This document shows, one piece after another, positions 1 to 10,814 of a stretch of 64,000 bases of DNA (positions are counted from its first letter, which is position 1; every line of letters begins with the position of its first letter). This DNA comes from Dromaius novaehollandiae (Eukaryota; Chordata; Aves; Casuariiformes; Dromaiidae): contig NC_088103.1 of the NCBI RefSeq assembly GCF_036370855.1, positions 33,335,904 through 33,399,903 of the forward strand. Reading direction: 5' to 3'. The translations under genes and the position numbers were made by a program. The notes below the pieces were generated by a model, which saw nothing but the letters and a program-made list of their open reading frames with translations, was not told the origin of the DNA and did not search any database.

Positions 1-100
1 TGCCCCAGTGGGAGGAGGAGGAAAGAGCAGTCGGGGGCCCGGGGACAGGCTCGGTGGCACCCCAGCTGTCACCGCCAGGCCTGGGGAAGGTGCCGCTTAC

Positions 101-194
101 CCACGATGAGGCCGGTGTAGCCGCGGGAGGGGTCGTAGGGGCATTTCTCCTTGCCTTCCTCGAAGTGGGATGGTAACGTGAACCTGTCGGCATC
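101..194 (-). CDS. SEMA4G: SEMA4G coding exon 5
   Basis: It encodes residues 145-175 plus one base. It contains [20 protein letters not shown], the semaphorin GK-CPYDP motif. The acceptor is CACCAG and the donor GTAAGC, phase 1. The next exon lies off the left edge; positions 1-100 are intron. Confidence 0.94.
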
Positions 195-3100
195 CTGGTG
201 GGACAGGGGACCCCGTGAGCCAGGAGGGGACCTGGTGAGCCAGGAGGCTCAGCCCCACGTACCCCCGCCTGTGCCAGGGCCAGGCTCTCTGCGGGGGCTG
301 CCAGCAGGGACAAGGCAATGCCATGGCCATACCGGGCAAGACAGACCCCTCCCAGTACCACGGTGGGTGTTCCCGGGCCGGCCTGGGCTCAGGGACCCTC
401 CGGAGCTGGGATGGGGACAGCAGGATCCAACAGGATCCCAGGACAGCCCTACACGGCCCCATCGCCTGCCACGGCTTTGCCCTCCCTGGCAAGCCCATCC
501 CTGGCCCCGTCACCCCGGTCCCAGGAGGGACGTGGGCGAAGGGCAGCTGAGTCACTGCGGGACTGAGGCAGCCACTGCGCGGGGGTTAAAGTCTCGCCAC
601 GGAGGGACATGGTGTCCTGCCATGAGTCACGGCCCCATGGCCGGACCCTTGGGCTGGCCCAGGAAATCCCCAGGGCAGGGACGGCTGCGTCAGCCCCAGC
701 ACCCAACACCGTCACCAGCGCGCTCGCCATGGCCACCAGCCAGTCCCCGAGGGGACTCGATGGCGAGCCAGGGGGCCAAGGACTGCTTTGGGCAGGGATC
801 TCGTGACCCACCAGCCTGGCACCACCCCCCAGCCTCAGCCTGGGGACACGCTGGGTCACTGGGGCCCCAGGGACATGCGGGAGCCGGCGCAGCTGGCGGG
901 ACACCCAGCGCGAAGGGGATGGCCACGCGGGCACATCGCGGCCCCGGCGATCCCGCGTACCCAGCACGGCCCCGACCGACTGCCCGGCCCGGCTGTCGCT
1001 CTGGGGTCAGAGTCCAACATGCCGGCAGGGCTGGGCTGGGGACGCTTGGATGTCCGTCTGCGTCATGGCGGCTGCACCCCGGGCGCCCGCTGCCCCAGCC
1101 CTGCCTCACCTGGCGCCCGGGGGCGCTTGTCCGCCCCAGAGTCGCGGCACGCGGGGAGGGCAGGGATCTGTGCGGGGAGGGCAGGGATCTGGGCGACGGC
1201 ACCGAAGCCCCAGCACTGCCCCCGCGGCCAGGATGCCCCAAGCCCCGGGTTCCCCGCCCTCCTCGCCCACGGCAAGCCTCTGCCGTCCCCGCTCTTGCCA
1301 TCCCCATCCGGAGCCCGGACTGCGCAGGGAGCAGGCGACAGCCCGGATTTCCAGCAAAGCAAGGGAAAGGCAATGACGGAGGCACTGTTTCCAAGGGGTC
1401 TAATGCTCCACGGGCCCTTTGCAGAGCTTTTCCCCTCCAGGCTCCTCCAGCAGGAGCCCGCCGGGTGCTGGGCAAGGTGGCGCAGGGCTGAAACGGCGCG
1501 GGGCCGCGGTTTGGGGGCGGCAGGAAAGGCCGAGGGCTCGGTGACCTGGGGGCAGGGGGGCGACAGCACGGGGAGGCCGGAGCCGGCCCCGCGCACTCAC
1601 GATGGAGGTGCAGAGCGGGTGGAAGGCATATGTCCCGCAGGCGTACAGGTGCGTGCTGTTCAGCCGCTGCAGGAACCGCACGTGGTTGAAGCACTCGGTC
1701 TGTGGAGGGGGAGGACGAGCGTTACCAGCCAGGACGGGCGCCGGCGGCCCCTCCTCGCCCCGTGGCCGGCTCTACCTTGTTGTTCTTGCCCTTCTGCAGG
1801 CAGTCCATCTGCTTCTCCGGAGATGCTTCCCAGTGGATCTGCAACGGGAAGAGGGGCTGTCGCGCCCTGAACCCTGTCGGCACCCCTCCGCGAGGGGGAC
1901 TGAGACCTCATGAATGGCGAGACTGTGAGTCCAGGGCAACGGGATTTGGAAAGGCTTAAGGAATCCAAACCATCAGCCCTTTCCCCAGATTGCAATGAGC
2001 TTCTTGGGCTGCCCTGACACCGCGCAACTCCACGTGTCCCATGGGGATGGCGGGGGACAGCTCGTCCTAGGGATGGATGTGGGGAGCCTGAGGACTGGGA
2101 GGAGACGGGCCGGCACGGCTGGGGGCAGTGGCAGCGTGGGGGCAACAGCGCCGGGGAAAGGGGCAGAGGCTGAGGGAGAAGGGCAAAGCACGTGCAAGGA
2201 GACCCGGGGGACCGATTTGGGGACAAGGGAGGGGGAAGGCCCCGCTCACCATCCGGTGCGAGCCGTCCGCCACGTCGCTGGAGTTGAGGGCGAAGATGGC
2301 CCCCCGGGCGCCCACGTAGAGGACACCACGCTCGTCCTCCAGCAGCAGCGTGGTGTAGTTCAGGGTGCGGGTGCTGAAGCGCCGCACGCCGGAGAGCTCT
2401 GGGCAGGGGAGGAGAGAGGAGGGCTGCGGCTGGCCCTGAGCGTCAGGGCTCAGCCTGGCCGGGACAGGAGGACGCCGGACATGCAAAGCCGGGCAGCAGC
2501 AGCCCGGCTGCAATCTCTCCCATGAAGCTTTCACGCGCCCCATCACAGGCGCTGCACAGCTCGACGGGGAAGGAGACGCCCCACGATGGTGCAGAGCGGG
2601 CCTGGGAACGAAAACCTCTTCTGGGGGGAAAGGTTCAAAGCGGTTTTCTCTGCAAAGCATTCAGAAGCAGACCCACTTCCCTTCCTGTTTTCTCTCCAAA
2701 CACATCTGTTTTCCTCCCTGAACCTCTACTGAAAGCGCTCACTAGGGTGTTAGCAAACACTTCGCACTCAATGGCAGAGGTCTAGGTGAGAGAGAAAACA
2801 GCAGCATGGTGAGAAACTGAACTTTTTCTCCTGCAAAATACAGTGAAGTCTATTGTTTTCCCCCATCAGAAACAAGACAGCTTTTACTGAGGTCTGGGAG
2901 ATCCCACCCCAGCCTGAACGAGGAAGATTAACGGATGTTTGGGTGCTTTGAAGGTACGCGCCAAGCGTTATCGGGCAGACGGTGCTGGATGCCAGCAATT
3001 ACGGCAGGAGTAAAGAAAGCGAGGAAGGTTTGGTAGGGGGTGGAAGGCACTAATTGCTTTTGGGCTCAGAGTGGAAAATTCTCCCATTAATTAAAGTCGC

Positions 3101-5463
3101 AGTCCAGACTCCAGAGCTGTGAGCATCTGTGTCCAGCAAGGACCTGCCGCGCTGCTTAGCAAACTGCAAGAGGAAGCGAAAACAAGCCCGTGGGGACCCT
3201 CTGGGCAGAGCAAGGTCTAGAACGAACCCAACCAGCCCAAAGGGAAGGATGCAAAAAACTGAACCAAAACTGCAGTGAAACCCAGCCACAGGGAGAAGGA
3301 GCAGGGGCTGCCTGGACCTGCCGTTACGCTGCGCCTTCTCTTCGAGCCAAAGTCACCCCAAGTCCCTCCTCGGCACAGCCCTGGACAATGGCCCGGCCCC
3401 AGCCACCCCTCCAGGTCCCGGCACAGGTCCTGCTCACTCTGTGACTCGTGACCCAGCCGCTCCTGGATGGAGGGGTCCAAGCCAGGCTCGGACCTTCCCT
3501 GAGAAAATCCCGAGGGCCCAGGACTGCAGACACAGCCGGGGGGGAATTACTCCTCCTCGGCTCCAGGGGAGAGAGAGCTGGAGCCAAAGGCGGCATCGCC
3601 TGGGGGAAGAAGGATCCTCCTCCTCCTCCTCCTCCTGCAAGTGGTGACCATCTCCCATCGACTGCTGAGGCCGGAAAGGCTGTGCAGCTCCCCGCGGATG
3701 GGCTGTGAGAGCTGCTTGGCCCCGGCTCTCCACGGGCTGCTCCTCCAGTTCGAACCATGGGAAGGAAAAGGGAAGTGGAAGGGAAAACACGAGGGGTGAA
3801 GCGGGAAAGCCCCGGCCAGATCTTCCATCCCCTCCCTCATCTGCACCGACCAAGCCGACTGCTCCCTCCTGAATGACCCTCAGCCACAAGCTTGTGCCCT
3901 GACCCAACCTCCGCAGCTCGCAGGGGATGCAGCATCTCTGCAAGGGGGCAGCCCAGAGGGGACAGCGAGGTGATGGTATCCCCCAGCTCTGCTGAGGCAA
4001 TGGCACAGGCAAACTGGGCTGTCAGGCTTAAATAGCAAGGCTGGAGAAGCCGCTCGGCCACCTGAGGCATAACCACACTGCAGGACTTGTTGCCACAGGA
4101 GATGCTGGAGGCCAAGAACCCAACCAAAGATAGGCAAAATCAAGGAAGAAAACTTACTGAAGACTATTAAAACCATGACGGATGGATGCCCAGGTGCAAC
4201 GCCCAGCTCAGGAAGTCTTTAAAGTGCTGATGGCAAGGTGCACCCCATGCATGCACTTGTCCCTGTGCCCTTGTCCCCTCCTCGCTGTTGGAGAGATGCC
4301 ACCAGGCTGGGCAGACCCACCAGGCTGGGCAGACCCAGCAGAGCCATTCCCCACCTGTCCACCCTTTGGGGCTCAGGGCACATCAACTCTGGGCACCCAA
4401 CACGAGACAGCTGGAGAGGCTCCAATTTCTGAAACTCAAGGGACTGAAGGCTGCCCGATAGCCTTCCCACCGTGGTCAGTCTCCCATCCTGTGCACCGGG
4501 CAATGCTTAGGCTGATGAAGGCTAAACACAGTCACGATGCACCAAATACCTTGCAGGAAAGACCCCAAGTCTCACCTGCCACCACCAACACCCACGCGCC
4601 CCCGCCAAGCCTATGGCACTGCCCCCACGCATCCCAACTGCACTGGCGCTTGGATGCCTGGCCAGGAAGCAAAGCCCATGGTCATCTCAGCTGCAGGCAC
4701 CAGCATCATTCACGCTGTGCTTCCTCCTGCCTCCACGCCATCACCACCCAGCACACCTGTACGGAGTCACAACCATCCCTTCGGAGCAGTCCACCCTCCT
4801 GCTCTGCCATGGGGGAGAAGTTAAGACCTAACTTTTAAAGACCTTACTCTTTAAAACTGTCCCATCTTTTTTAGATAAGTCCAAAAAGAGGGAAAAATGA
4901 CATTCAGGGTGTGTTTTTCCTCCCGACTTGCTTGGAGACTCCCATCAGCTCTTCTCTTGGGCCAGCATCCCACCATCCCTGCTGGACTGGCTCCGCTCTG
5001 AGGGACCAGCCAAGAGCGCCTGGCGCTGGCAGGCGAATTTCCCCCACTGCAAAGCAGCCCTTCCGGGCACTTCCCAGACACCTGAGTTCAATCATCCAGC
5101 CTGCCCGCCGGCGACGTCCGCACCGCGGGGCTGCCCCAGCTCACGGACACCCGGCACAGCCCCTGCCGGCCAAACAGGGCGAGATGCCCCCTGCAAAGGG
5201 ACGGGACCTCAGGAGGTCTCAGGTCCCAGAGGCAGCACCGAGCCAGTCAGATCTTGAAAACCATCAAGGATGGAGACGCCACCACCTCTCCCAGTCCAGC
5301 CCTCATGGGGAAAAAGAGAGGACACTCCGTGCGTGCTCTTACCGTCAAAGGTGACCGTCATCCTGGGAGTGGCGTCCAGGTCGGTGGCTGAGCGCCGCGA
5401 TGGGTAGCCGATCACCGCTGTCACGAAGAGGGCCGTCAGGAGCTGGGCTGTACCTCCGCTCAT
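101..5463 (-). CDS. SEMA4G: SEMA4G, 5' coding part (semaphorin-4G), incomplete at left edge
   Basis: Class 4 semaphorins are type I membrane proteins with an extracellular sema domain, a PSI domain and an Ig-like domain; they act as guidance and cell-cell signalling ligands, usually through plexins. Five minus-strand exons are seen: 5343-5463, 2250-2398, 1776-1838, 1601-1699 and 101-194. All have GT donors and AG acceptors and join in one frame of 526 nt (175 codons plus 1 base). Residues 1-19 form a hydrophobic signal peptide. The next block, [16 protein letters not shown], closely matches my memory of human SEMA4G and separates it from SEMA4A-D. Blades 1-2 of the sema propeller follow, with cysteines at 103, 114, 132, 141 and 162 and N-glycosylation sequons near N54, N79, N110 and N125. 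The rest of the sema domain, PSI, Ig, membrane segment and tail lie beyond position 1. The start ATG (5461-5463) has A at -3. A non-coding first exon is likely, with transcription from the CpG island near 13.4-15.2 kb (inference). Confidence 0.93.
195..1600 (-). other. SEMA4G intron 4 (GC-rich)
   Basis: GC-rich intronic sequence. Long open frames on both strands here are composition artefacts. The only local structure I see is a 20-bp direct duplication (1151-1170 and 1172-1191, unit beginning GCGGGGAGGG). No other feature is visible. Confidence 0.8.
1151..1191. repeat. 20-bp direct duplication
   Basis: Two exact copies of a 20-base unit beginning GCGGGGAGGG and ending CAGGGATCTG are separated by one base, inside a SEMA4G intron. 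Confidence 0.9.
1601..1699 (-). CDS. SEMA4G: SEMA4G coding exon 4
   Basis: A 99-nt phase 0-0 exon encoding residues 112-144. It contains [20 protein letters not shown] and [10 protein letters not shown], one of the most conserved semaphorin segments. C132 and C141 are the expected sema-domain cysteines. The acceptor is CCACAG and the donor GTGAGT. Confidence 0.95.
1776..1838 (-). CDS. SEMA4G: SEMA4G coding exon 3
   Basis: A 63-nt phase 0-0 exon encoding residues 91-111 ([20 protein letters not shown] and K). The IHWEASPE and QKGKNN blocks match human SEMA4G as I recall it. N110-K-T forms an N-glycosylation sequon across the junction with the next exon. The acceptor is TTGCAG and the donor GTAGAG. 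Confidence 0.94.
1839..2249 (-). other. SEMA4G intron 2
   Basis: A short intron of 411 bases between coding exons 2 and 3. I see nothing beyond the splice signals. Confidence 0.85.
2250..2398 (-). CDS. SEMA4G: SEMA4G coding exon 2 (start of sema domain)
   Basis: It encodes residues 41-90, including [18 protein letters not shown] and the class 4 signature [12 protein letters not shown], the first blade of the sema propeller. The acceptor is CCCAG; the donor is GTGAGC, phase 0. N54 and N79 are N-glycosylation sequons. Confidence 0.94.
2399..5342 (-). other. SEMA4G intron between coding exons 1 and 2
   Basis: An intron of 2.9 kb in GC-rich DNA. It holds a short (TCC)n run near 3617-3634 and an exact 18-bp tandem duplication (4301-4318 and 4319-4336, unit beginning ACCAGGCTGG). 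No exon with semaphorin similarity is visible. Confidence 0.8.
4301..4336. repeat. 18-bp tandem duplication
   Basis: Two adjacent exact copies of ACCAGGCTGGGCAGACCC inside the first coding intron of SEMA4G. Confidence 0.9.
5343..5463 (-). CDS. SEMA4G: SEMA4G first coding exon (signal peptide)
   Basis: It encodes residues 1-40 and the first base of codon 41. It starts [19 protein letters not shown], a typical signal peptide, then the SEMA4G-specific stretch [11 protein letters not shown]. The donor is GTAAGA (phase 1). On the minus strand, a pyrimidine-rich acceptor-like CAG lies 12 bases before the ATG (AG at 5476-5477). So this is probably the second exon of the transcript, with a 5' UTR exon upstream. 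Confidence 0.92.
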
Positions 5464-6985
5464 CTTCCCCAGCCCCTGGTGAGGGCAGCTGCCGAGCCCG
5501 CTGCTGCCGGGCTGCGGAAGCGGGTCCTGGGGCCAGGCTCACCAGCTGCCCAGCATGGGTCTGGCCACTGAGCGCTCCTGAAACGCAGAGCACCAGGTCA
5601 GATGCCCCGCTCGCTGCAAGCCGACGGGCTTGGGAAAGAGCGGGTCGAGCGTTGGTGAGGCTTGAGGCAGCACCCGGCACCGGGGAGGAGGAGAGGAGAG
5701 CAGCCCCTGCGCTGCCAAATCCAGCCCCCGGCGAGTGCAGCACCACAAGTATTTCCTCCAAGGTCTGCTCTAGCCTTCTCCTTCCTTTGCTCCAGCCGTT
5801 TCTGTGCCCGGCTTGTCCCGGCCAGGGCACCAGGGCAGGTCGGAGGAAACCCTCTGGTGGGGCGCCACACTGGGTGCCTTGGTCACCCCAGTCCCGCTCC
5901 CCAGGGGCACCTGCTGCGGGAAGGGCAGGCAGCTCCCGGGGAGCCGCAGGGTCTGCTCCTTCCCCGAAGGCGCCCGGATGGGATTTACACGTGTCCAGGC
6001 AAGCCAAACGCCCTGCAGCCCCTTCGGGGAGCGAGAAGCCAGACAGGGAAGAAAGGAAAGCCCCAAAATTGCAGAGAATAGCTCTCTTCGCCTCACCGCT
6101 GAAAGAGCCCAGGTGTTTTCAGTTTTCCAGCCTCCTCCTGCAGAGCCCGGGGAAACAGACTCCTCTGTCACAGAGGAAAAGCCCTCATGTCGGAAGTGCC
6201 CTGGGTTTTTTGGGGAGGACTCACATCTCCGGAGTCCCCCCCCGAAATCAGCAATCCCTTGAGGACGTTTCAGATCCCGAGCGGCAACACAGGGCAAAGG
6301 AAAACTGATACAGGAGCCATTTGGCATCTTCACCGAGTCTTCTCCAGAGAGAGTGGCTTTTTGTTTGTTTGTTTGTTTTTTCCTCCCAGTGTTTTTCCAC
6401 TAGATTTCAGTTTCTCTTTCATCACAGCTGCCTTGAAGTTGAGCATCCACCTCAGATGCAGCTCCAGGGAGAAAACCCTGGCCAAAACCATGTAACGGCT
6501 GCCAACCGGATCTACTCCTGCAAATCCCACCTACTCCAGCCGCCCCTGCTCCAGCGGGAGGCGCAAAACCACTGTGCCTGGCGGGAGATGGGCTGAGCAT
6601 CACCGGTGCGGGTACCGCTCAGCATCCCTCCAGATGGCCGCCAGGAAAAGTGGCCGGTGAGCGCAGCCGGGGCCAGGGCATCTTCCCCATGGAGCCAGCT
6701 GGGAAAGCCATTGCCCTCAGCAAAGCTTGGAGGAGCTGGGCATCAACAGCCATCGCCATGCCATAAACCTGACTGGTGTCTTCTCGACATCTGATTCGAG
6801 CTGGCGCTGAACAACCCCCCGGTCCCCTCGTGGCCACATCGTCCGAAGCCCAGCGCAGCGACACCCACTCCAGCAACAGTGGCCCGTTAATTTTGAAAGC
6901 GCTGATGAGGAACGAGACAGCCGGGAAACTCTGGCTAGGAGACCTCCCCATAAAGCAACCAGCGCTGATGTGCTTGCTTAGTGGC

Positions 6986-6989
<4 letters not shown>

Positions 6990-7027
<38 letters not shown>
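6990..7027. repeat. (TA)n microsatellite
   Basis: About 19 TA units, slightly interrupted near the end (TATATTTATATATA), inside otherwise GC-rich sequence. Confidence 0.95.
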
Positions 7028-7035
<8 letters not shown>

Positions 7036-7409
7036 AAAAAAAATCAAATACCTAGCCCTTCAGAAAAGCTGTTCAAACACGCTTGCTGCAGACGGTTTCC
7101 CTAAAGCAAATACCTCCCCGGGCTGCTGACAGAGGGGAGTTCAAAACCAAACCAAGCGAAAGCTAACAGGGCTTTCAGGCCAAGCCGGGCACAAAACGCG
7201 GGCGTGCGTTTTCCGGCAATGAAACCGTCCCCGCTTCCTGAGGGGGCTCCAGCACGGAGCGAGGATCGCTCTGTCTCTGGCCGGCAAATGAGCCCTGCGC
7301 TTCGCTTGCTGCCGCCGGCCGGGGCGAGGGGGCAGTGGGGCCACGAGCACTCTGGCAAATGCCGCCCCCATCTAAAATTTAACCAGCATGAGCACAGAGC
7401 CAGAGCAGG

Positions 7410-7438
7410 AAAAAAATAAATAAATAAATAAAATAAAA
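7410..7438. repeat. (TAAA)n microsatellite
   Basis: An A-run followed by repeated TAAA/AAATAA units within GC-rich DNA. Confidence 0.85.
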
Positions 7439-7559
7439 CGTAAGGCCCACGCGGGGCTGGCAGGAGGGCAGGGGCCACCGCCTCCCCTGCCGTTGGGGCT
7501 GGGCTGTCCTCCTTCCCCCGGAGCAGCTACGCCCATTCCCAAAGGCTCCTTTGCCCGAG

Positions 7560-7630
7560 ATCAGATGTAACTTTGTCCTAAAGGACAATTAATCAGTGAG
7601 CTGTAAGAGCCGGTTAATGTTTCACTCGAA
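7560..7630. promoter_or_regulatory. Candidate regulatory element with palindrome and HNF1-like site
   Basis: An AT-rich islet in GC-rich DNA. It holds the palindrome TGTCCT-AA-AGGACA (7574-7587), an adjoining AATTAATCAG, and GTTAATGTTTCAC (7613-7625), which agrees with the HNF1 half-site consensus GTTAATNATTAAC at 10 of 12 defined bases. The function is inferred only from these motifs. Confidence 0.3.
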
Positions 7631-10600
7631 GGGAAGGGCTGCTCCCGGCTGGGTTTGGTGTTGTTTTCTTTTTCTGTTTGTTTTTTTTAACCCCGGGATG
7701 GAGAGAAAGAGCAGGAGGGTGTCGAAACCACCTTTCACCCCACTCGAAATTGCTGCCCGGTGCGGGAAGAAAATGTCCGGGAAAAGCCCCCCCCCCCGCT
7801 GCCGAGGCGCCACCACCGATGCCGAAGGACGGGGAATGGCCGCACGGGGAAACCGGATCCCCGGGCCCAGAGCCGGCTCGCGCGTCCCTGAGCAGCAAGG
7901 GTTAACGCCAGCCTGCTGCAGCGATGCTCTAATTGCTATTGAATCCTTCACCTTTCCTCCAAGCCCAAAGATAAAAGATCAGGCAAAAAAAAAAAAAAAA
8001 AAAAACCTAACAACAACACGAAACGTCTGTCAGCGCTCTGGAGAGGAGCCGCGAGGAGTTTACGGTGTGCAGGTCCGTAAACCTGTGTGCAGGATTGGGG
8101 CCGTTCCCACCGGCGCCGGGTGGCTGCAGCCCCTGCCGCCCGGGCTCCCGCCCCACGGTGTGCTCCTCCCGCAAACCCAGCGGGGAAACCGAGGCGCGGG
8201 GCCGGGAGGGGGTCTTCTCGCCCCCAGCATGGCTGCCATTTCAGAAAGCGACCTTTGCTTTGCAATTTTAAAGGAAAGGTGGCAGAAAGGATCAAGGCGC
8301 CAGGTGAAACCACCTGCATCGCGCCGAGCATCCATCCCCGCTCCTGTGGCAGCTCGGAGGGACCCACGTGGGTCGCCCCGAGGTTGCAGCTAAAACGGCC
8401 CAACCTGCTCACAGGTGAACACATGCGGCCCCGGCCGGTTTTTGCAGCACACGTTTCCCCTCCAGTGCTGCCTCTGCAGCTCCCAATTCCCTCCAGGCTG
8501 CTCTTGCAATTGCACCAAATCCTCCACAAACCGCTCATTTTCAGAGCAACCACAGTGCAAAAAAATTTTTTTAAAGAGAGAAAGGGGGTTATTTGCCCAG
8601 CACAGCCAGGACACCGAGACGTCAGCCCGGGGCCTGAGGGTGTTGGGGACCCGATTTCCCGAACTGGCCCGTGCTGGGCAACAAGACGCCTGAGCACTGC
8701 CTGGGAAAGGCACGTTTTTCTAAGCAACGGATGCGTTTGAACCGCCTGGCCACAGGCGTGGGAAGGAGCGAGTGCAACACAAGAAAAGCCAAGCCATGAA
8801 GCAAGCAGCAGACCTGCGGCCAGCTGCAGCCGCCAAGCGCTCGGTTGCCCCGCGGAGCCGGCAGACCTGGGTTTGGGGAGGGCCGAAAAATGCTGTGAGA
8901 TGCTGCAGCGCGTGGCAAGCGCTGCCGAATGGAGGTTGCCAGGCAACTTTAATTCAGGCTCTTCCTAACTTCCAAGACTTCTTTGCCTTCGCTACGGAGC
9001 CCGACAAGCCGGTTATAAACCACCTGCAAGGCCGGCTGCGGCGCCCGGCTGGGGGGCCGGGTCGAGCGTGGGGAAAGCGCTGCAGGGACGGGCACCCGAG
9101 GGTGCCGGCGCCCTGCGGGGCGCGAGAGCCATGACGAGCCGCGTTTCCCAGCCAAGGTGACACGCTGGGGCCTTGGCCAGGGATCCCACGAGGGGGATCA
9201 GCGCGGGACCGCTCCACCGGACGGAGGTTGCTCAACAAACAGGGACCTTCTCTGTGCTCCTCTCTGAGTGATTGCAGCTTATTTTGAGCAGCTTTTTTTC
9301 AACAAAATCCAGCTCAACCCTGAGGCGCTCGAGCCGCGCCGTGTGCAGGCTGTGACGATGCAGGCAGCTCACATATTCCTACTTTGCAGCAAAGAGGCCC
9401 GATGCTAAATCTGCAGCCTGTCTGCCAGGCAGCAAAATAAGCGAGCAAAAGCTCCCCCAAGCCCGGTGGCGGCTGGGAGGCGGCGGGAGAGAAGGAGGCA
9501 GCTCGTTTTTAAAGCACCCAAGAGAGATGTCAGCTGCTGGGAGGAGAGGGGGGGAGAAGCCCGAGGCTTTTCTCCCTCTTTAACTGCAGGATGGCTCCAT
9601 ATGCCAACATGCCAATGGGAAAGCTCCGGGCATGGGAGGGAGGGAGGCAGTGGGTGATCAAAATGAGCGGAAAGTGCTGCATCTTCTGCAAAATCACAGG
9701 GCGCCCACCAGCAGCACCCCCACCTCGGCCCTTCCCAGCGTAGCCCTGAACAGCAGGCCGGGAAGCAGGACGCTCTCGCCCAGCCGTAAATCACAGCCCG
9801 ACAGCGCTGAAGCTGGGGCTGGGGTTGCGGAGCCATGGGCTGCCGGCGCAGGAGGGCAGCGGGGCCTGGCAGACCGTGGGAACTGGCTCTCCCTGGCACG
9901 GCACGGCCCTTCATCCGGCTGCTGGCAGAGCCCAGCGCATCCGGCGGAGGAGCACGCGGAGCTCGGATCCTGCAAACGTCACCGGGGGGAGAGAGGCAGG
10001 GGGAGGAGGCGCTGAGACGCAGAAGGAGCAAAGCGATGGACGAGAGAGCAAAGAGGGTCAGTTTGGGATGCGGGACTTTTTAAGGGGCAGTCAGTGCCGA
10101 TGTGCATCCCACAGAGCCAGATGTCTAAACAGCCTCACAAAGACGAGCTGCTGCATGAGCAATAAGACTAACGAAACCCAAGTTCCCGCAGATTTGCCCC
10201 TCTGCTCTCCCAAAACCAAGCCTCCATCCCGGCTTCCCGCAGCAGCCCCCTGCCAAACAGCAGGAATTGCAGCATCACTGCTGCTCCCCGTTTGGAGAAG
10301 CTCATGAGAACTTGCTCCTCTCCCCCATGAGGCTGGGTTTGCTTCAGGGCAAGAGGTTCAGAAAGGGCTGCTGGGGGGCGATGGGCAGCCGGGCAGGGGC
10401 GGTGCGGCACTCACGTCCCCGCGGGCAGCTGCCAAACCCCTGCTCTGCCTCCGCGCATGGCGAGCCCTCCCCGCAGCTTGCGGTTCACACACAGCACTTG
10501 GGGGCCTGCGAGGGCGACGGGGCCGCTGTGGCTCTGCCTGCCCCACGGCCGCAGACGCCCCGGCGCAGCGAGCCCGCAAGCCCAGCGGCGACCGGCAAGC

Positions 10601-10757
10601 AAAACCTGAAGCTGACAAGCATGCGGTGGCCTGACTCTGACTTCATCCCCTGTAAACCCTCCTCTACTTCCCCGGCACGAAGGCGGGATCCCAGGGCGTG
10701 CAGCACCTCGGGACACGGCGCAGGCAGGGGGGGAGGCCCAAGCTCTGCTGCTTGCCG

Positions 10758-10814
10758 GTGGACAGACAGATGGACAGCCGGACGGACAGCTGGATGGACA
10801 GACAGCCGGACAGC
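10758..10814. repeat. GGACAG-type minisatellite
   Basis: Imperfect tandem units of the form GGACAGNNN (GGACAGACAGA, TGGACAGCCGGACGGACAGC and so on), about six copies. Confidence 0.85.

Noticed and set aside
151-1491. Open frame of 446 codons on plus, overlapping SEMA4G exons
   Set aside because: It lies antisense to supported SEMA4G exons and introns, is rich in Pro, Gly, Arg and Ala, and shows no domain. It is a shadow of GC-rich DNA with few stop codons.
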